The notes: generated from the sequence alone by a model not told the origin. 39,068 nucleotides of DNA from Gammaproteobacteria bacterium (GCA_021773975.1 JAJFJN010000105.1:1-39068); one strand, 5' to 3'; shown: positions 8,659 to 16,971, counted from the stretch's first letter. Numbers and translations are program-made.

Positions 8659-9088
8659 AGCAATACACCCTCAGTAATCTCTCACTAGAATCAGGAATAT
8701 AGAGTGTTATGAATGAAAACATGACGGATGTCAATTAATAAGCTGAGAAAAGATTCAATTAATACCCATAAATAGCCGAATTTTCTTACGTTGAGGGCTA
8801 TTTGTATAGCACCATTTTCCGTGATTTCCGGGGTGTGCCTGGACCCCAAATTTATTTCATTTATTTACATAAAAGTGTCGCGTTTTTACCTTGATTTTTA
8901 ACATGTTATGGGATTTTTTATACTAGATGTCAAATAATTGACATTTGTAATAGCCGGGTATTGCGATTGCGCATTTAATTCCGCATAACCTGTTGATATT
9001 TCGTTTGAAATATTTTCATTTCAGTGAAATAGTTACTTATAGTTAAAGTTTATTAATTCTACCTGCTTAAATACTACGGAGAGACACC
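8659..9088. other. AT-rich gene-free stretch
   Basis: No credible gene on either strand. It carries the upstream regions of two divergent small exported proteins (8401-8658 leftward, 9089 rightward). The notable element is a dyad at 8927-8944, described separately. A second short dyad (ATTTCA-G-TGAAAT) lies near 9020. Confidence 0.5.
8927..8944. promoter_or_regulatory. Dyad ATGTCAA-N4-TTGACAT, possible operator
   Basis: Seven-base arms ATGTCAA and TTGACAT are exact inverted copies around four bases. The right arm contains TTGACA, a consensus sigma70 -35 hexamer, so a bound regulator could block or aid a rightward promoter for the gene at 9089. No well-spaced -10 hexamer is obvious. The gene start is about 145 bases away. 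Confidence 0.3.
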
Positions 9089-9376
9089 ATGAAAAAAATA
9101 TTCCAAGCTTGCTTACTTGTATGTGCAGTTTTTTCCGCCAACAGCTTTGCTGAGCAATCATATGCTTGCCAGGCAATGCTGGAGCGTGGTTCAGCAATGT
9201 TCTGTCAAGATGGCTCTCAAAACATAGCTTCAGTTCCTGCAAGCAAGCCAGGAGTTGAAATTGCACTTACAAGTAAGGATCGCTCTTATGCATGCAACAG
9301 TATGATGGCACGTGATTCAGAAATGTTCTGTAATAAAGAAGGTGGTTTACCTGGAAGGGTAATAGCTAGTGAGTAA
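9089..9376 (+). CDS. Small secreted protein with duplicated Cys-X11-Cys motif
   Basis: A 95-residue protein with a textbook signal peptide (MKKIF, hydrophobic core, cleavage predicted after SFA at residue 21). The mature ~74 residues hold two copies of one motif, SYACQAMLERGSAMFC (24-39) and SYACNSMMARDSEMFC (66-81), joined by a linker. Shared positions are SYAC, Met, Arg, Ser, MFC, so each copy has Cys-X11-Cys. The two cysteines of a copy could form a disulfide in the periplasm. GGAGA lies seven bases before the ATG and a strong terminator follows, so it is a single-gene transcript. I do not recognise the family. Confidence 0.75.
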   Translation: MKKIFQACLLVCAVFSANSFAEQSYACQAMLERGSAMFCQDGSQNIASVPASKPGVEIALTSKDRSYACNSMMARDSEMFCNKEGGLPGRVIASE

Positions 9377-9404
9377 AATCAGTCCTCTGTAATATAGACC
9401 CCAA

Positions 9405-9440
9405 ACAGCCCCCGCCACTATTGGCGGGGGCTGTTTTTTT
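9405..9440 (+). terminator. Rho-independent terminator
   Basis: A perfect 12-bp GC-rich stem (ACAGCCCCCGCC / GGCGGGGGCTGT) with a six-base loop (ACTATT) is followed by a run of seven T. It ends the transcript of the small secreted protein 29 bases after its stop codon. Confidence 0.95.
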
Positions 9441-9670
9441 GGCTTAAGAGAGCCAACTCTTTTCTTTCTTATAACTTGTGACTTTCACCTTTAGGCGGCC
9501 ATGCTTTTTCTGGCACCTTGACCATGATCTAATCCACGGCTTTCTATACTGAAGGCAACCGTTTTCCGTAGGCTTCCAGTTCTTAAATGGAATTATCGAT
9601 AATGGATTGGAAAGTGCCTTGTATCGGTGTGGTGACAAAATTCAGAAAATCGATTAAGTTGCATTAAAAA

Positions 9671-11647
9671 CTAATCTACACAGAGGATAGTTTCTGCCTG
9701 CTCTAGAGCTGCGGGTGTACCAAAGAGAATTAAGGTGTCACCAGCCTGCAATCTTTTATCCTGAGTTGGGTTGGGTATACGTTCATCTTGCCGTTGTATA
9801 GCAGTCAGAGTCACGCCTATATTTTCCAGTCCCAGATCACCAACAGTACACTCCACTGCCCATGCGTCTGCGGGCAGCTCAATAGCACGCAGGCGTTCTG
9901 CATTATCACCTAATACAGTGAATAGCTCTTCTCCTGGGTAAATTTGTGTCAATAGGGTGTAGCGCTCTCTTCTGATTTGACGAATTCTGGATAATACCAA
10001 TGCCATTGGGATATCAAGTGCAAGTAGCAGATGGGAGGAGAGCATTAAGCTGGCCTCTAAGGTTTCGGGTACGACCTCGGTTGCCCCAGCTTCCTGTAGT
10101 TGCTTTAGATAGGTTTCATCAGCAGTTCGCACGAGCACAGGGATTTTAGTGTCAATTTGGCGTACTTGCTGCAAGATCTTCAGTGTGGTTTCTACTTCCG
10201 TTAAGCTGATGACTAATGCGGCGGCTTGGGATAGTCCGGCGGCTTCAAGGATGTGGATATTGGCTGCATCACCATAGCTGACAGGCTCTTTTGCTTCGAG
10301 GGCGTTTTGTACCAGAACGGGATTTGTATCTAGGGCGATATAGTTGATGCCCTCAAACTCCAGCAGTTGGGCTACATTTTGCCCAACCCGCCCATAACCA
10401 CAAATAATGACATGATGAGAAAGCCCGTGGGCAGCACCGGCTACCCCCGCCTCAATCTCTTTTCGGCTCTTCTCCATGACCTCCTGTGGTAACAGTTTGG
10501 ATGCTATTGAGGCGTTAGCGCGTATGAGCAGTGGTGCTATTCCCATGCTAATGAGTAGAGCAGCCAGGACCACCTGGCTGCTCTCTGCGGGCCATGTCCC
10601 TCCAGAGAGCACCGGTGCAAGAATGGCAAAACCAAATTCACCACCGTGAGCCAATACCAAGCCAGTGCGTAGAGAGATTGCATTGTCCCAACCAGCCACT
10701 CTGCATAACCCACCGATCAGAATCAGTTTAAAGACCAGCAGAAGCACAAGAAGTAGAAGAACCTGTGGCCATAGTTCAGGCAACAGTTGAATGTTGAGTA
10801 ACATTCCGATGGTGATGAAAAATAGACCCAGTAGTAGATCTCGGAAGGGTCTGATCTCTGCTTCAATTTGATGGCGAAACTCAGTCTCACCCAACATCAT
10901 ACCCGCAACAAAAGCTCCGAGCGCAAGGGAGAGCCCCATATGATGAGTGATCCATGCAGACCCCATGGCGACCAATAGGGCTGTGAGCATAAAGAGCTCA
11001 GCTGATCTAAACCCAGCGATAGCACGGAATAGGGGGCGCAGTACCCAACGACCAAGCGCAAGGATAATTACCAGCGCAATCACTCCTTCCCCTAAGGCTG
11101 TTGCAACGGCCAAAAGAGGCATATCACCTACTGTATCAAGCGGTGTAGCTGCAAGAATAAGAAAGGGGATAACCATTACATCCTGAAATAACAGGATGCC
11201 TACGGCATTTCTCCCATGGTGGGAGTGGAGTTCAACCTGATCTGTTAATTGCCGAACTACCAAGGCAGTTGAAGACATAGCCACTACGCCACCAAGTACC
11301 AGTGCACTCTCTATTGGAAAGCCTAGATAGAAGGCAACCCATGCCGTAATCATAGTGGTGAATAGCACCTGAGCTGCACCCAATCCCAATACGGTGCTTT
11401 TCATGCGGATAAGCTGTGTTAGAGAGAATTCCAGGCCAATAGTAAAGAGTAGAAAAACAACACCAAATTCAGCGAATGCCCGTGCGTGCTCTGTGTCTTC
11501 TATCCAAGCCAGCCCATATGGCCCCATCACTACACCCACTAATAGATAACCGAGGATAGGGGGGAGCCGCAAGAGAAGAAATGTCACCACTACAGCCACT
11601 GCGGCTGCAAATAAAATCAGAATATCGTTTAGATAGCCATAGTCCAT
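9671..11647 (-). CDS. CPA2-family monovalent cation:proton antiporter with RCK domains (KefB/YbaL type)
   Basis: A 658-residue inner-membrane protein. Residues ~5-385 form about a dozen hydrophobic segments with family blocks such as LGYLLVGVVMGPYG, GLEFSL and GGVVAMSSTALV. From about residue 408 a cytosolic TrkA-N/RCK nucleotide-binding domain follows (HHVIICGYGRVGQN, glycine-rich loop near 414-420), and a TrkA-C domain sits at about 570-655. Members exchange K+ or Na+ for H+ and are gated by nucleotide or glutathione conjugates at the RCK domain. No KefF/KefG-like ancillary gene is next to it. Length and domain order match KefB, KefC and YbaL; I cannot pick one. Confidence 0.88.
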   Translation of the reverse strand: MDYGYLNDILILFAAAVAVVVTFLLLRLPPILGYLLVGVVMGPYGLAWIEDTEHARAFAEFGVVFLLFTIGLEFSLTQLIRMKSTVLGLGAAQVLFTTMITAWVAFYLGFPIESALVLGGVVAMSSTALVVRQLTDQVELHSHHGRNAVGILLFQDVMVIPFLILAATPLDTVGDMPLLAVATALGEGVIALVIILALGRWVLRPLFRAIAGFRSAELFMLTALLVAMGSAWITHHMGLSLALGAFVAGMMLGETEFRHQIEAEIRPFRDLLLGLFFITIGMLLNIQLLPELWPQVLLLLVLLLVFKLILIGGLCRVAGWDNAISLRTGLVLAHGGEFGFAILAPVLSGGTWPAESSQVVLAALLISMGIAPLLIRANASIASKLLPQEVMEKSRKEIEAGVAGAAHGLSHHVIICGYGRVGQNVAQLLEFEGINYIALDTNPVLVQNALEAKEPVSYGDAANIHILEAAGLSQAAALVISLTEVETTLKILQQVRQIDTKIPVLVRTADETYLKQLQEAGATEVVPETLEASLMLSSHLLLALDIPMALVLSRIRQIRRERYTLLTQIYPGEELFTVLGDNAERLRAIELPADAWAVECTVGDLGLENIGVTLTAIQRQDERIPNPTQDKRLQAGDTLILFGTPAALEQAETILCVD

Positions 11648-11731
11648 AACTTAGGAGCATAGCATCGATAGTGGCGCTGGTGATTTACATTATTAATATA
11701 ACCAGAAGGGGAGTCTGCTTTATGTGCTTGC

Positions 11732-12154
11732 TTACAGCAATCCAAGGAGATCACCAAACCCCCAAATCAGCGTACCTATAATGAGCATGTAGAACCCAGA
11801 CTTCTCATTAATCCAGGTGGCTTCTTCATGTAAGCGAGAATTAAGTAAGGACTGTTGCTTATTCTCTGTTGCCCAGTCGCGCTGAAATTCACTCACTCCA
11901 ATAGTGTGGCGTTGCTTAAGACATTGCATGTGCCGAATGATCTGGCTGGAGGTAAGCCAGATGCCGATAACGACAACCAATGACCCACACCGACTGAACC
12001 ATGTCCAGTCTCCAGTTTTAATGCTGATAAAAGCACCGCTAGATAGAGCAACAACAGCAGAAATATAAGCATTGAGAACGCTGCTTTTGCCCTGCATTCT
12101 GCTCCGTTTTTTACTGCGGCTTTCCGTGCAATTATATGTTGCGTATATAGGCAT
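11732..12154 (-). CDS. Small membrane protein of unknown function
   Basis: A 140-residue protein with three predicted membrane segments (about 27-46, 56-73 and 118-138) and a charged stretch at about 78-112 between the second and third. I recognise no family. The ATG at 12154 has AAGGGGGG only two or three bases upstream; Met20 at 12097 is an alternative start. It runs the same way as the antiporter, 84 bases upstream of it, so the two may be linked but need not be. Confidence 0.5.
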   Translation of the reverse strand: MPIYATYNCTESRSKKRSRMQGKSSVLNAYISAVVALSSGAFISIKTGDWTWFSRCGSLVVVIGIWLTSSQIIRHMQCLKQRHTIGVSEFQRDWATENKQQSLLNSRLHEEATWINEKSGFYMLIIGTLIWGFGDLLGLL

Positions 12155-12284
12155 CGCCCCCCCTTGAAATTGATGGAGAACAGACTAAAGAAGTTGAACC
12201 TTACCCTTTGTTATAGTGCAAGATGCGATAAAACACACCTAATAGATATCAATAAGCACTATAATATGGGTTGGTGTGATCGCT

Positions 12285-12350
12285 ATGGAAAAAACACCAG
12301 AATATAGAACACAGACAATGCCAGTTAATGATGGAGTAACAACAGCATGA
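12285..12350 (+). CDS. Possible 21-codon upstream ORF coupled to the ParB-like gene
   Basis: ATG at 12285 opens a 21-residue frame (MEKTPEYRTQTMPVNDGVTT and Ala) whose TGA overlaps the ParB-like ATG as ATGA. Such an overlap suggests translational coupling. The ribosome binding site is poor and the peptide has no recognisable family, so it may be a leader, the end of a lost gene or chance. A TATAAT at 12260-12265 could be the -10 of the promoter, with no clear -35. Confidence 0.25.
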   Translation: MEKTPEYRTQTMPVNDGVTTA

Positions 12351-13336
12351 GTAAGGCATCAGCTCCAGCAGAAGTTCAGTTGATTAAAACGGCTGATCTG
12401 CACTTTGACCCTGATAATCCACGGTTTTACCGTCTGAACACCCACCCAACTGAAGGTGCAGTCATCGAGGAGATGTTTGATGACGAAGGCGTGCCGGATC
12501 TTATGAGGTCGATAGGCCAAAAAGGCTATTTTCCGGGTGAACCACTTCTGGTAGCAGAGGAAAACGGCTTAATGGTTGTTGTTGAAGGCAATCGACGCCT
12601 CGCTGCTGTAAAACTTCTAAACAAAGAATTTAGCCCACCAGATCGCAGAAAAAATAGCGTTGAGCAGATATTAAGTGAAGCTGTAGAAGAGACACCTGAT
12701 GAGTTGCCCTGCATTGTATATCGATCCCGCCGAGAGGTACTCCGCTACCTTGGCTATCGCCATATTACCGGTATTAAAGAGTGGGACTCACAGTCCAAGG
12801 CAAAATACCTTTCTAACATTCGTGATGAGTTCTATGCAGGTTTGCCAGTACGAGAACAAATGCAAGCCTTGGCAAATGATATTGGAAGCCGATCTGATTA
12901 TGTTGCGAAGCTATTAACAGCCCTGAACCTTAACATCAAGGCTGAAGAGAGCAATTTCTTCGGCCTGCCAATGACAAAAAAGGATGTAACTTTTTCTTTT
13001 ATCACCACTGCGCTTGGCTATAAAAATATCTCTGCTTGGCTAGGTCTAGACAGCCCAACAGATATCGAACAACCCAATTTAAAAGTAGATAACCTCGAAA
13101 GCTTATTCGCCTGGGTGTTCGTCAAGAATCAGCAAGGCCGGACTATTTTAGGTGAATCAAGAAACCTTAAAATGGTCGCAGACATTGTGCCCAATGAAGA
13201 TGCTGTAAAAGTACTGGTAGAAACATCTAATCTCAATGATGCCTATCTATACAGTGATGGCCCACAGGAAGCACTTACTAAAGCATTGGAAGCAGCAATC
13301 AGTAACTCTCAAACAGAGCATGGGGCCTACTGTTAA
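12347..13336 (+). CDS. ParB/Srx N-terminal domain protein
   Basis: A 329-residue protein. The N-terminal ~100 residues carry the ParB/sulfiredoxin fold signature: a DPDNPRF strand-turn (21-27), GYFPGEPLLVAEENG, then EGNRRLAAVKLL (80-91), equivalent to the ParB GERR box that binds CTP in true ParB and ATP in relatives. A helical section (about 125-180) resembles the DNA-binding part. The rest is unassigned. There is no parA beside it, so chromosome partition is unlikely; stand-alone ParB-like proteins often travel with DNA-modification or mobile genes, and a decayed cytosine methyltransferase lies convergent just downstream. GGAG ten bases before the ATG supports the start. Confidence 0.7.
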   Translation: MSKASAPAEVQLIKTADLHFDPDNPRFYRLNTHPTEGAVIEEMFDDEGVPDLMRSIGQKGYFPGEPLLVAEENGLMVVVEGNRRLAAVKLLNKEFSPPDRRKNSVEQILSEAVEETPDELPCIVYRSRREVLRYLGYRHITGIKEWDSQSKAKYLSNIRDEFYAGLPVREQMQALANDIGSRSDYVAKLLTALNLNIKAEESNFFGLPMTKKDVTFSFITTALGYKNISAWLGLDSPTDIEQPNLKVDNLESLFAWVFVKNQQGRTILGESRNLKMVADIVPNEDAVKVLVETSNLNDAYLYSDGPQEALTKALEAAISNSQTEHGAYC

Positions 13337-13380
13337 AAACAGAAACCCATACACCAACACAGCTCTCCTTGGCAGAGAGG

Positions 13381-14100
13381 TTATTCGATAGCACGCGGGA
13401 TATTCGTAACCACCGTGGAGGTGGAACAGCATTACCTACCACTGTATAGCGCATATTCAATGATCCTGGTTTTGTATCTGGAAAAGTCAAATCATCAAAC
13501 CCAATGCGCGTGTTTAACCATAACCGGGCTAATTGGATGAAGCGGCATATGGCGCGGGTTAGCAACAATTGTTCTTGACTGTTCCCCCCAGCCCCTACGC
13601 CGGTCACGTGACATGTAATACCAATGGAATTATAGGTCATAGAACTCACCTTCTGGCCACTCTGGTAAATGACCAATCGCATCACGTATAGTTACTTTCG
13701 GTTGAGCGCTATCTAACCCATGAGTCGGCTTGGGAAATTCAAACTCCGCATCCAAATCATCACGTATCCCAACTATAAAAATACGCTTTCGGTCTTGAGC
13801 TACGCCGTAGTCAGTCGCAGACAAGACATCAACTTTTACTCTATAACCGGCATCTTTAAATACACGAAGCTGATCATCAAGGAGGTGTTTGAAATTCTTG
13901 CGAACCATACCTGATACATTTTCAACAATAAAAGCTTTGGGCTGTATTTGATTGAGAGCTCGTGCAAATTCAAGATACAACGTATTAATTCGTCGCGAGG
14001 GATCACGTACGCCACCTTGACTGAAGCCCTGGCATGGATAACAGCCAACTAGTAGTTCAGCAGAAACGCATACATGCCATTTATTAATCTTTCTAATCCA
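13381..14100 (-). pseudogene. Decayed C5 cytosine-specific DNA methyltransferase
   Basis: Leftward reading gives recognisable C5-methyltransferase blocks scattered over frames: CYPCQGFSQGG with the catalytic PCQ (motif IV, ~14027-14044), VENVSGM (motif VI), QDRKRIFIVG (motif VIII), then VVGNAVPPP (motif X, ~13420-13445). Several lesions disable it. The SAM-binding N-terminus (motifs I-III) is missing and a TAA sits just before the first residue. A TAA at 13630-13632 interrupts the frame, yet the homology (FHWYYMSRDRRRGW) continues past it. Double TGA plus loss of about 30 residues occurs near 13489-13500, with a frame change. A further one-base shift follows motif X. No restriction endonuclease or vsr gene is adjacent. 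It converges on the ParB-like gene. Confidence 0.8.
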
Positions 14101-14179
14101 TTAATATTATTATTGCTCAGCAGGATACAACGTAAACATAATGTAATGCTTTAGGATATTTCTGATATGCACTATTTAA

Positions 14180-14195
14180 CATAATATACATTATG
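14180..14195. promoter_or_regulatory. Dyad CATAAT-N4-ATTATG with an extra half-site upstream
   Basis: CATAAT (14180-14185) and ATTATG (14190-14195) are exact inverted arms. A related site CATAATGTA at 14137-14145 is the exact inverse of TACATTATG at 14187-14195. Clustered dyads upstream of a methyltransferase recall controller-protein operators in restriction-modification systems, but no controller gene is present here. Confidence 0.3.
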
Positions 14196-14310
14196 CGCAA
14201 TTTAAAAATAATGAAACGGGATGCAGATAACATGCGGGTAAAACATGTTTCATGCCTTGGGAAACGCTAAGAGATACGGATTGTCTGGATTGTATAAAAA
14301 ATGGTCTTCA

Positions 14311-14324
14311 GGGAGATGTCTCCC
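14311..14324. repeat. Inverted repeat GGGAGA-TG-TCTCCC
   Basis: Perfect six-base arms around TG at 14311-14324. The flanks (CA before, CCTG after) could lengthen the stem with a bulge. There is no T run, so it is not a typical terminator. Confidence 0.4.
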
Positions 14325-14372
14325 CCTGGTCAACATCCCCGGTTTAAAGGGTTTAAGTCGTTTACATATCAG

Positions 14373-14420
14373 ATCAAGGGTAAACTTTAGTCAGGTAAAA
14401 AATCAAAAATTACCCTTGAT
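14373..14420. repeat. 11-bp inverted repeat ATCAAGGGTAA / TTACCCTTGAT
   Basis: Exact 11-base arms at 14373-14383 and 14410-14420 enclose 26 bases. It ends 16 bases before the -35 hexamer of the orphan promoter, so it could be a regulator site pair or part of a structured RNA. Confidence 0.55.
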
Positions 14421-14436
14421 AAACAATGACTTATAG

Positions 14437-14465
14437 TTGCTCTGGTGCGCCAGGTTTGTTATAAT
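14437..14465 (+). promoter_or_regulatory. Sigma70-like promoter TTGCTC-17-TATAAT
   Basis: TTGCTC at 14437-14442 and a perfect TATAAT at 14460-14465 are separated by the ideal 17 bases. Transcription would run right from about 14472 into a ten-codon frame and then against the leftward uspA gene, so it has no evident protein-coding target. Confidence 0.6.
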
Positions 14466-14513
14466 TTCTGCTGCTAAGCAATTGAAATCAATAACAAAAA
14501 GGAACACCAGAAC

Positions 14514-14546
14514 ATGTTCATTCTACGTGTACGCATGGTCGCATAG
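14514..14546 (+). CDS. Ten-codon ORF behind the orphan promoter
   Basis: ATG at 14514 is preceded by AGGA at 14500-14503 and the frame encodes MFILRVRMVA before TAG. Promoter, ribosome binding site and start are in proper order, but the peptide is tiny. It could be a leader peptide, the 5' stub of a deleted gene, or chance. No function assigned. Confidence 0.25.
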   Translation: MFILRVRMVA

Positions 14547-14561
14547 GGAAAGCGGGAAAAT

Positions 14562-15014
14562 TTAGTTACTAGACTCATCAGTTCTGATAGCCAGCACATC
14601 ACAATGAGCGTGATGCAACACGGCATTTGCTGTTGACCCAAGCAATCGAGCTAAACCAGAGCGCCCGTGTGAGCCAATGACAATAAGGTCACACCCCTGC
14701 TCTTCAGCATAACGGGCAATCTCTGTTCTGGCGTTTCCTACAATAACATGCTGATTACAATCTGGTATGTTCTGCTGTTCGGCAAGTTCTGCAAACCGTT
14801 TTTTTGCAAGATTAATGAGTTCCTGCTCGTTAATTCCCCAATCAATCCCCAGCATCAGATCGCCAACAGGTTCTATTGGTGGGATATATTCAAATACATG
14901 AACAAACATTAATTTAGTCTGTAATTGTTCCGCCATATCCTTGGCACGGGTAATTACTTTTTCAGCTGTAGGGGAGAAATCCAGGGCAACTAATATATTG
15001 GTATATGTTTTCAT
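14562..15014 (-). CDS. Universal stress protein A family
   Basis: A 150-residue single-domain UspA protein. It opens with NILVALDFSP, the first strand with the ATP-contacting Asp, and ends with VIGSHGRSGLARLLGSTANAVL, which matches the G-X2-G-X9-G-S/T nucleotide-binding motif. ATP-binding Usp proteins form dimers in the cytoplasm and support survival under starvation and stress. The start at 15014 was chosen over in-frame codons further upstream because GGAGG lies eight bases before it. The pseudopilin gene ends just upstream on the same strand. Confidence 0.85.
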   Translation of the reverse strand: MKTYTNILVALDFSPTAEKVITRAKDMAEQLQTKLMFVHVFEYIPPIEPVGDLMLGIDWGINEQELINLAKKRFAELAEQQNIPDCNQHVIVGNARTEIARYAEEQGCDLIVIGSHGRSGLARLLGSTANAVLHHAHCDVLAIRTDESSN

Positions 15015-15061
15015 TATCATTACCTCCAATTCAATACTAGCAGGGATAGGAGAAAAACACG

Positions 15062-15631
15062 CTAACAACCCAAAGGCGCTCCACTAGGCTTTAAAGTAGA
15101 AATTCTAGGACGACCTGTACTTGAGATTATTATCGCCTTTGGGTCAACGAAATCACTCGTATCACAAAATGTCATAGTCAGATTGCTACCGGGCGCCTCA
15201 CCCGTTGCTTGATACCCAATCCTCCGCCTACCATCAGTCGTAGTAACACGAATTTGTGGCTTTTTGTTATTAGATTTGAATTGCCTCAACAACTCTTCAC
15301 CAGTATCTCGTTTTTTATTTGCATTTTCATCCGCAAATAAAATAAAACCCTGTTGCCACTGCATGCTTTCTGAACAACTCTCTCCATCTAAGCTAGGACA
15401 CAACACAGCACGAAGTCCACGCTTTATAGCCTCACTACGTGCTAAATGAAGGTGAGAAGCCATGGTATTAACTGCAACCATCATTTTCTGACTGGCAGAG
15501 AACTTCTGCATGGCAGGCACGCCTGTAGCCAAAAGAGCAACCATAACGGTAAGCGTCGTGATTAATTCAACGAGGGTAAAACCTGATTGACAATAGGTGC
15601 TAGGGAGAGGGGTAATATCCATATGAGTCAT
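15062..15631 (-). CDS. FimT/GspH-family type IV pilus pseudopilin
   Basis: A 189-residue prepilin. A short hydrophilic leader ends with QSGFTLVELITTL: Gly before Phe is the prepilin peptidase (PilD) site, and Glu5 of the mature protein is conserved. The next ~20 hydrophobic residues form the helix that anchors and packs the subunit. The C-terminal part fits GspH/FimT (GFILFADENANKKRD and the late IIISSTGRPRI). FimT-type minor pilins prime pilus assembly and can bind DNA in natural transformation. No other pilin genes are adjacent. Met4 (15622) is an alternative start. Confidence 0.85.
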   Translation of the reverse strand: MTHMDITPLPSTYCQSGFTLVELITTLTVMVALLATGVPAMQKFSASQKMMVAVNTMASHLHLARSEAIKRGLRAVLCPSLDGESCSESMQWQQGFILFADENANKKRDTGEELLRQFKSNNKKPQIRVTTTDGRRRIGYQATGEAPGSNLTMTFCDTSDFVDPKAIIISSTGRPRISTLKPSGAPLGC

Positions 15632-15737
15632 TCTCTTAGTTATTGAGTGGTTTTTAAAATACCCTCAACAATAGAGATACCCTGTAAGTTTTATCCTATT
15701 GTAGTGTCTGGCTTCTCCGGTTGATTAATAATTTGTA

Positions 15738-15770
15738 CAAAAAAGGCGCAGAGCATCACTGCCCTGCGCC
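15738..15770 (-). terminator. Rho-independent terminator after aspC
   Basis: Read leftward, GGCGCAG and CTGCGCC form a seven-base GC-rich stem (15764-15770 with 15745-15751) followed by a T run. It starts 14 bases after the aspC stop codon. Confidence 0.8.
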
Positions 15771-15783
15771 CACTTTGTTATGC

Positions 15784-16971
15784 CTACTTAACTAATGCTT
15801 TCTCGATACGATCCAGCGCATTTTTAAGATTTTCCTGGCTGGTGGCAATGGAGAGGCGCATATGTCCACCCAAACCAAAGGCTGAACCCGGCACCACCGC
15901 CACACCAGCATTTTCAATCAGATACTCCGCCAGCTCTACATCAGTGCTGACACCATCAATTGCAGCCAATGCACCTTTGATACTGGGAAAGAGATAGAAG
16001 GTACCATCTGAAGGCAGGCAATCAATACCTGGGATTTTGTTCAGCCGGTCCAGCACATAGTCATGGCGCTCTTTAAAGGAGACCAGCATCTCCTGGATGC
16101 ATTCCTGCGACCCTTCCAATGCAGCCTGAGCCGCTACCTGAGATATTGAACAGGGATTAGAGGTGCTCTGAGACTGAACCTTCTTCATCGCTTTAATGAT
16201 ATCTACCGGACCACCCGCATAACCAATGCGCCAACCTGTCATCGAGTAGGCCTTAGATACGCCATTTAGCACCAAAGTCTGTGGTGCCAAAGCGGGACAT
16301 ACATTCAAAATGTTAACAAAAGATTGACCAGCCCAAAGGATATGCTCGTACATATCGTCTGTAGCCACAATAATTTTGGGGTAGTTAAGTAATACTGCAC
16401 CGATTTCTTCCAACTCAGCTTGAGTATAAGCCATGCCGGTGGGGTTGGATGGGCTATTGATTACAAACAAGCGTGTTTTATCTGTAATGGCGCCTTTGAG
16501 CTGAGCAGCCGTGATTTTAAAATTTTGTTCTGCACCCGCATTAATAAATACCGGCACACCACCAGCCAATAACGCCATATCAGGATAGGAGACCCAATAA
16601 GGAGCAGGAATGATCACCTCATCCCCCGGGTTCAACAAGGCTTGCGCCAGATTAAAAAAGCTCTGCTTGCCTCCACAGGAGACCAGAATCTGCTCAGGCG
16701 TGAAATCCAACCCATTATCAGATTTAAATTTATTTATAATCGCCTGCTTAAGACCAGGCGTTCCATCCACTGCTGTATATTTAGTAAAACCATCATTAAT
16801 AGCCTGAATTGCAGCCTGTTTAATATGATCTGGTGTATCGAAATCCGGTTCGCCTGCGCCCAGTCCGATAACATCTTTACCCGCAGCTCGCATCTCAGCA
16901 GCACGTGCTGTGATTGCAAGTGTTGGAGATGGTTTAACTGCTTTGACGCGCCCTGAAAGATTGATGCTCAT
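15784..16971 (-). CDS. aspC: Class I aspartate aminotransferase
   Basis: A 395-residue PLP enzyme of the AAT subgroup I-gamma type. It has GAGEPDFDTP (38-47), the substrate/cofactor segment NSPSNPTGM (172-180) and VSKAYSMTGWRIGY with Lys240 as Schiff-base lysine. The final RLSIATS contributes the Arg that binds the substrate alpha-carboxylate. It converts aspartate and 2-oxoglutarate to oxaloacetate and glutamate in the cytoplasm; some relatives also act on prephenate. It stands alone, divergent from uvrB with 84 bases between, and has its own terminator. Symbol by family resemblance; aatA is an equivalent name. Confidence 0.9.
   Translation of the reverse strand: MSINLSGRVKAVKPSPTLAITARAAEMRAAGKDVIGLGAGEPDFDTPDHIKQAAIQAINDGFTKYTAVDGTPGLKQAIINKFKSDNGLDFTPEQILVSCGGKQSFFNLAQALLNPGDEVIIPAPYWVSYPDMALLAGGVPVFINAGAEQNFKITAAQLKGAITDKTRLFVINSPSNPTGMAYTQAELEEIGAVLLNYPKIIVATDDMYEHILWAGQSFVNILNVCPALAPQTLVLNGVSKAYSMTGWRIGYAGGPVDIIKAMKKVQSQSTSNPCSISQVAAQAALEGSQECIQEMLVSFKERHDYVLDRLNKIPGIDCLPSDGTFYLFPSIKGALAAIDGVSTDVELAEYLIENAGVAVVPGSAFGLGGHMRLSIATSQENLKNALDRIEKALVK

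Larger units (their letters stand above)
14101..14561. other. Structured gene-poor stretch
   Basis: About 460 bases without a credible long gene. It contains several inverted repeats (14137-14195, 14311-14324, 14373-14420) and a well-formed rightward promoter with a ten-codon frame, each listed separately. It may be the former regulatory region of the decayed methyltransferase, a non-coding RNA locus or the scar of a lost mobile element. Confidence 0.4.

Noticed and set aside
9444-9638. Leftward 64-codon frame after the terminator
   Set aside because: No ribosome binding site, no recognisable sequence, and it lies between a terminator and the antiporter end. Other frames here hint at a decayed gene, but too weakly to name.
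14245-14436. Rightward 63-codon frame
   Set aside because: It runs through two inverted repeats, has no Shine-Dalgarno and resembles no protein.
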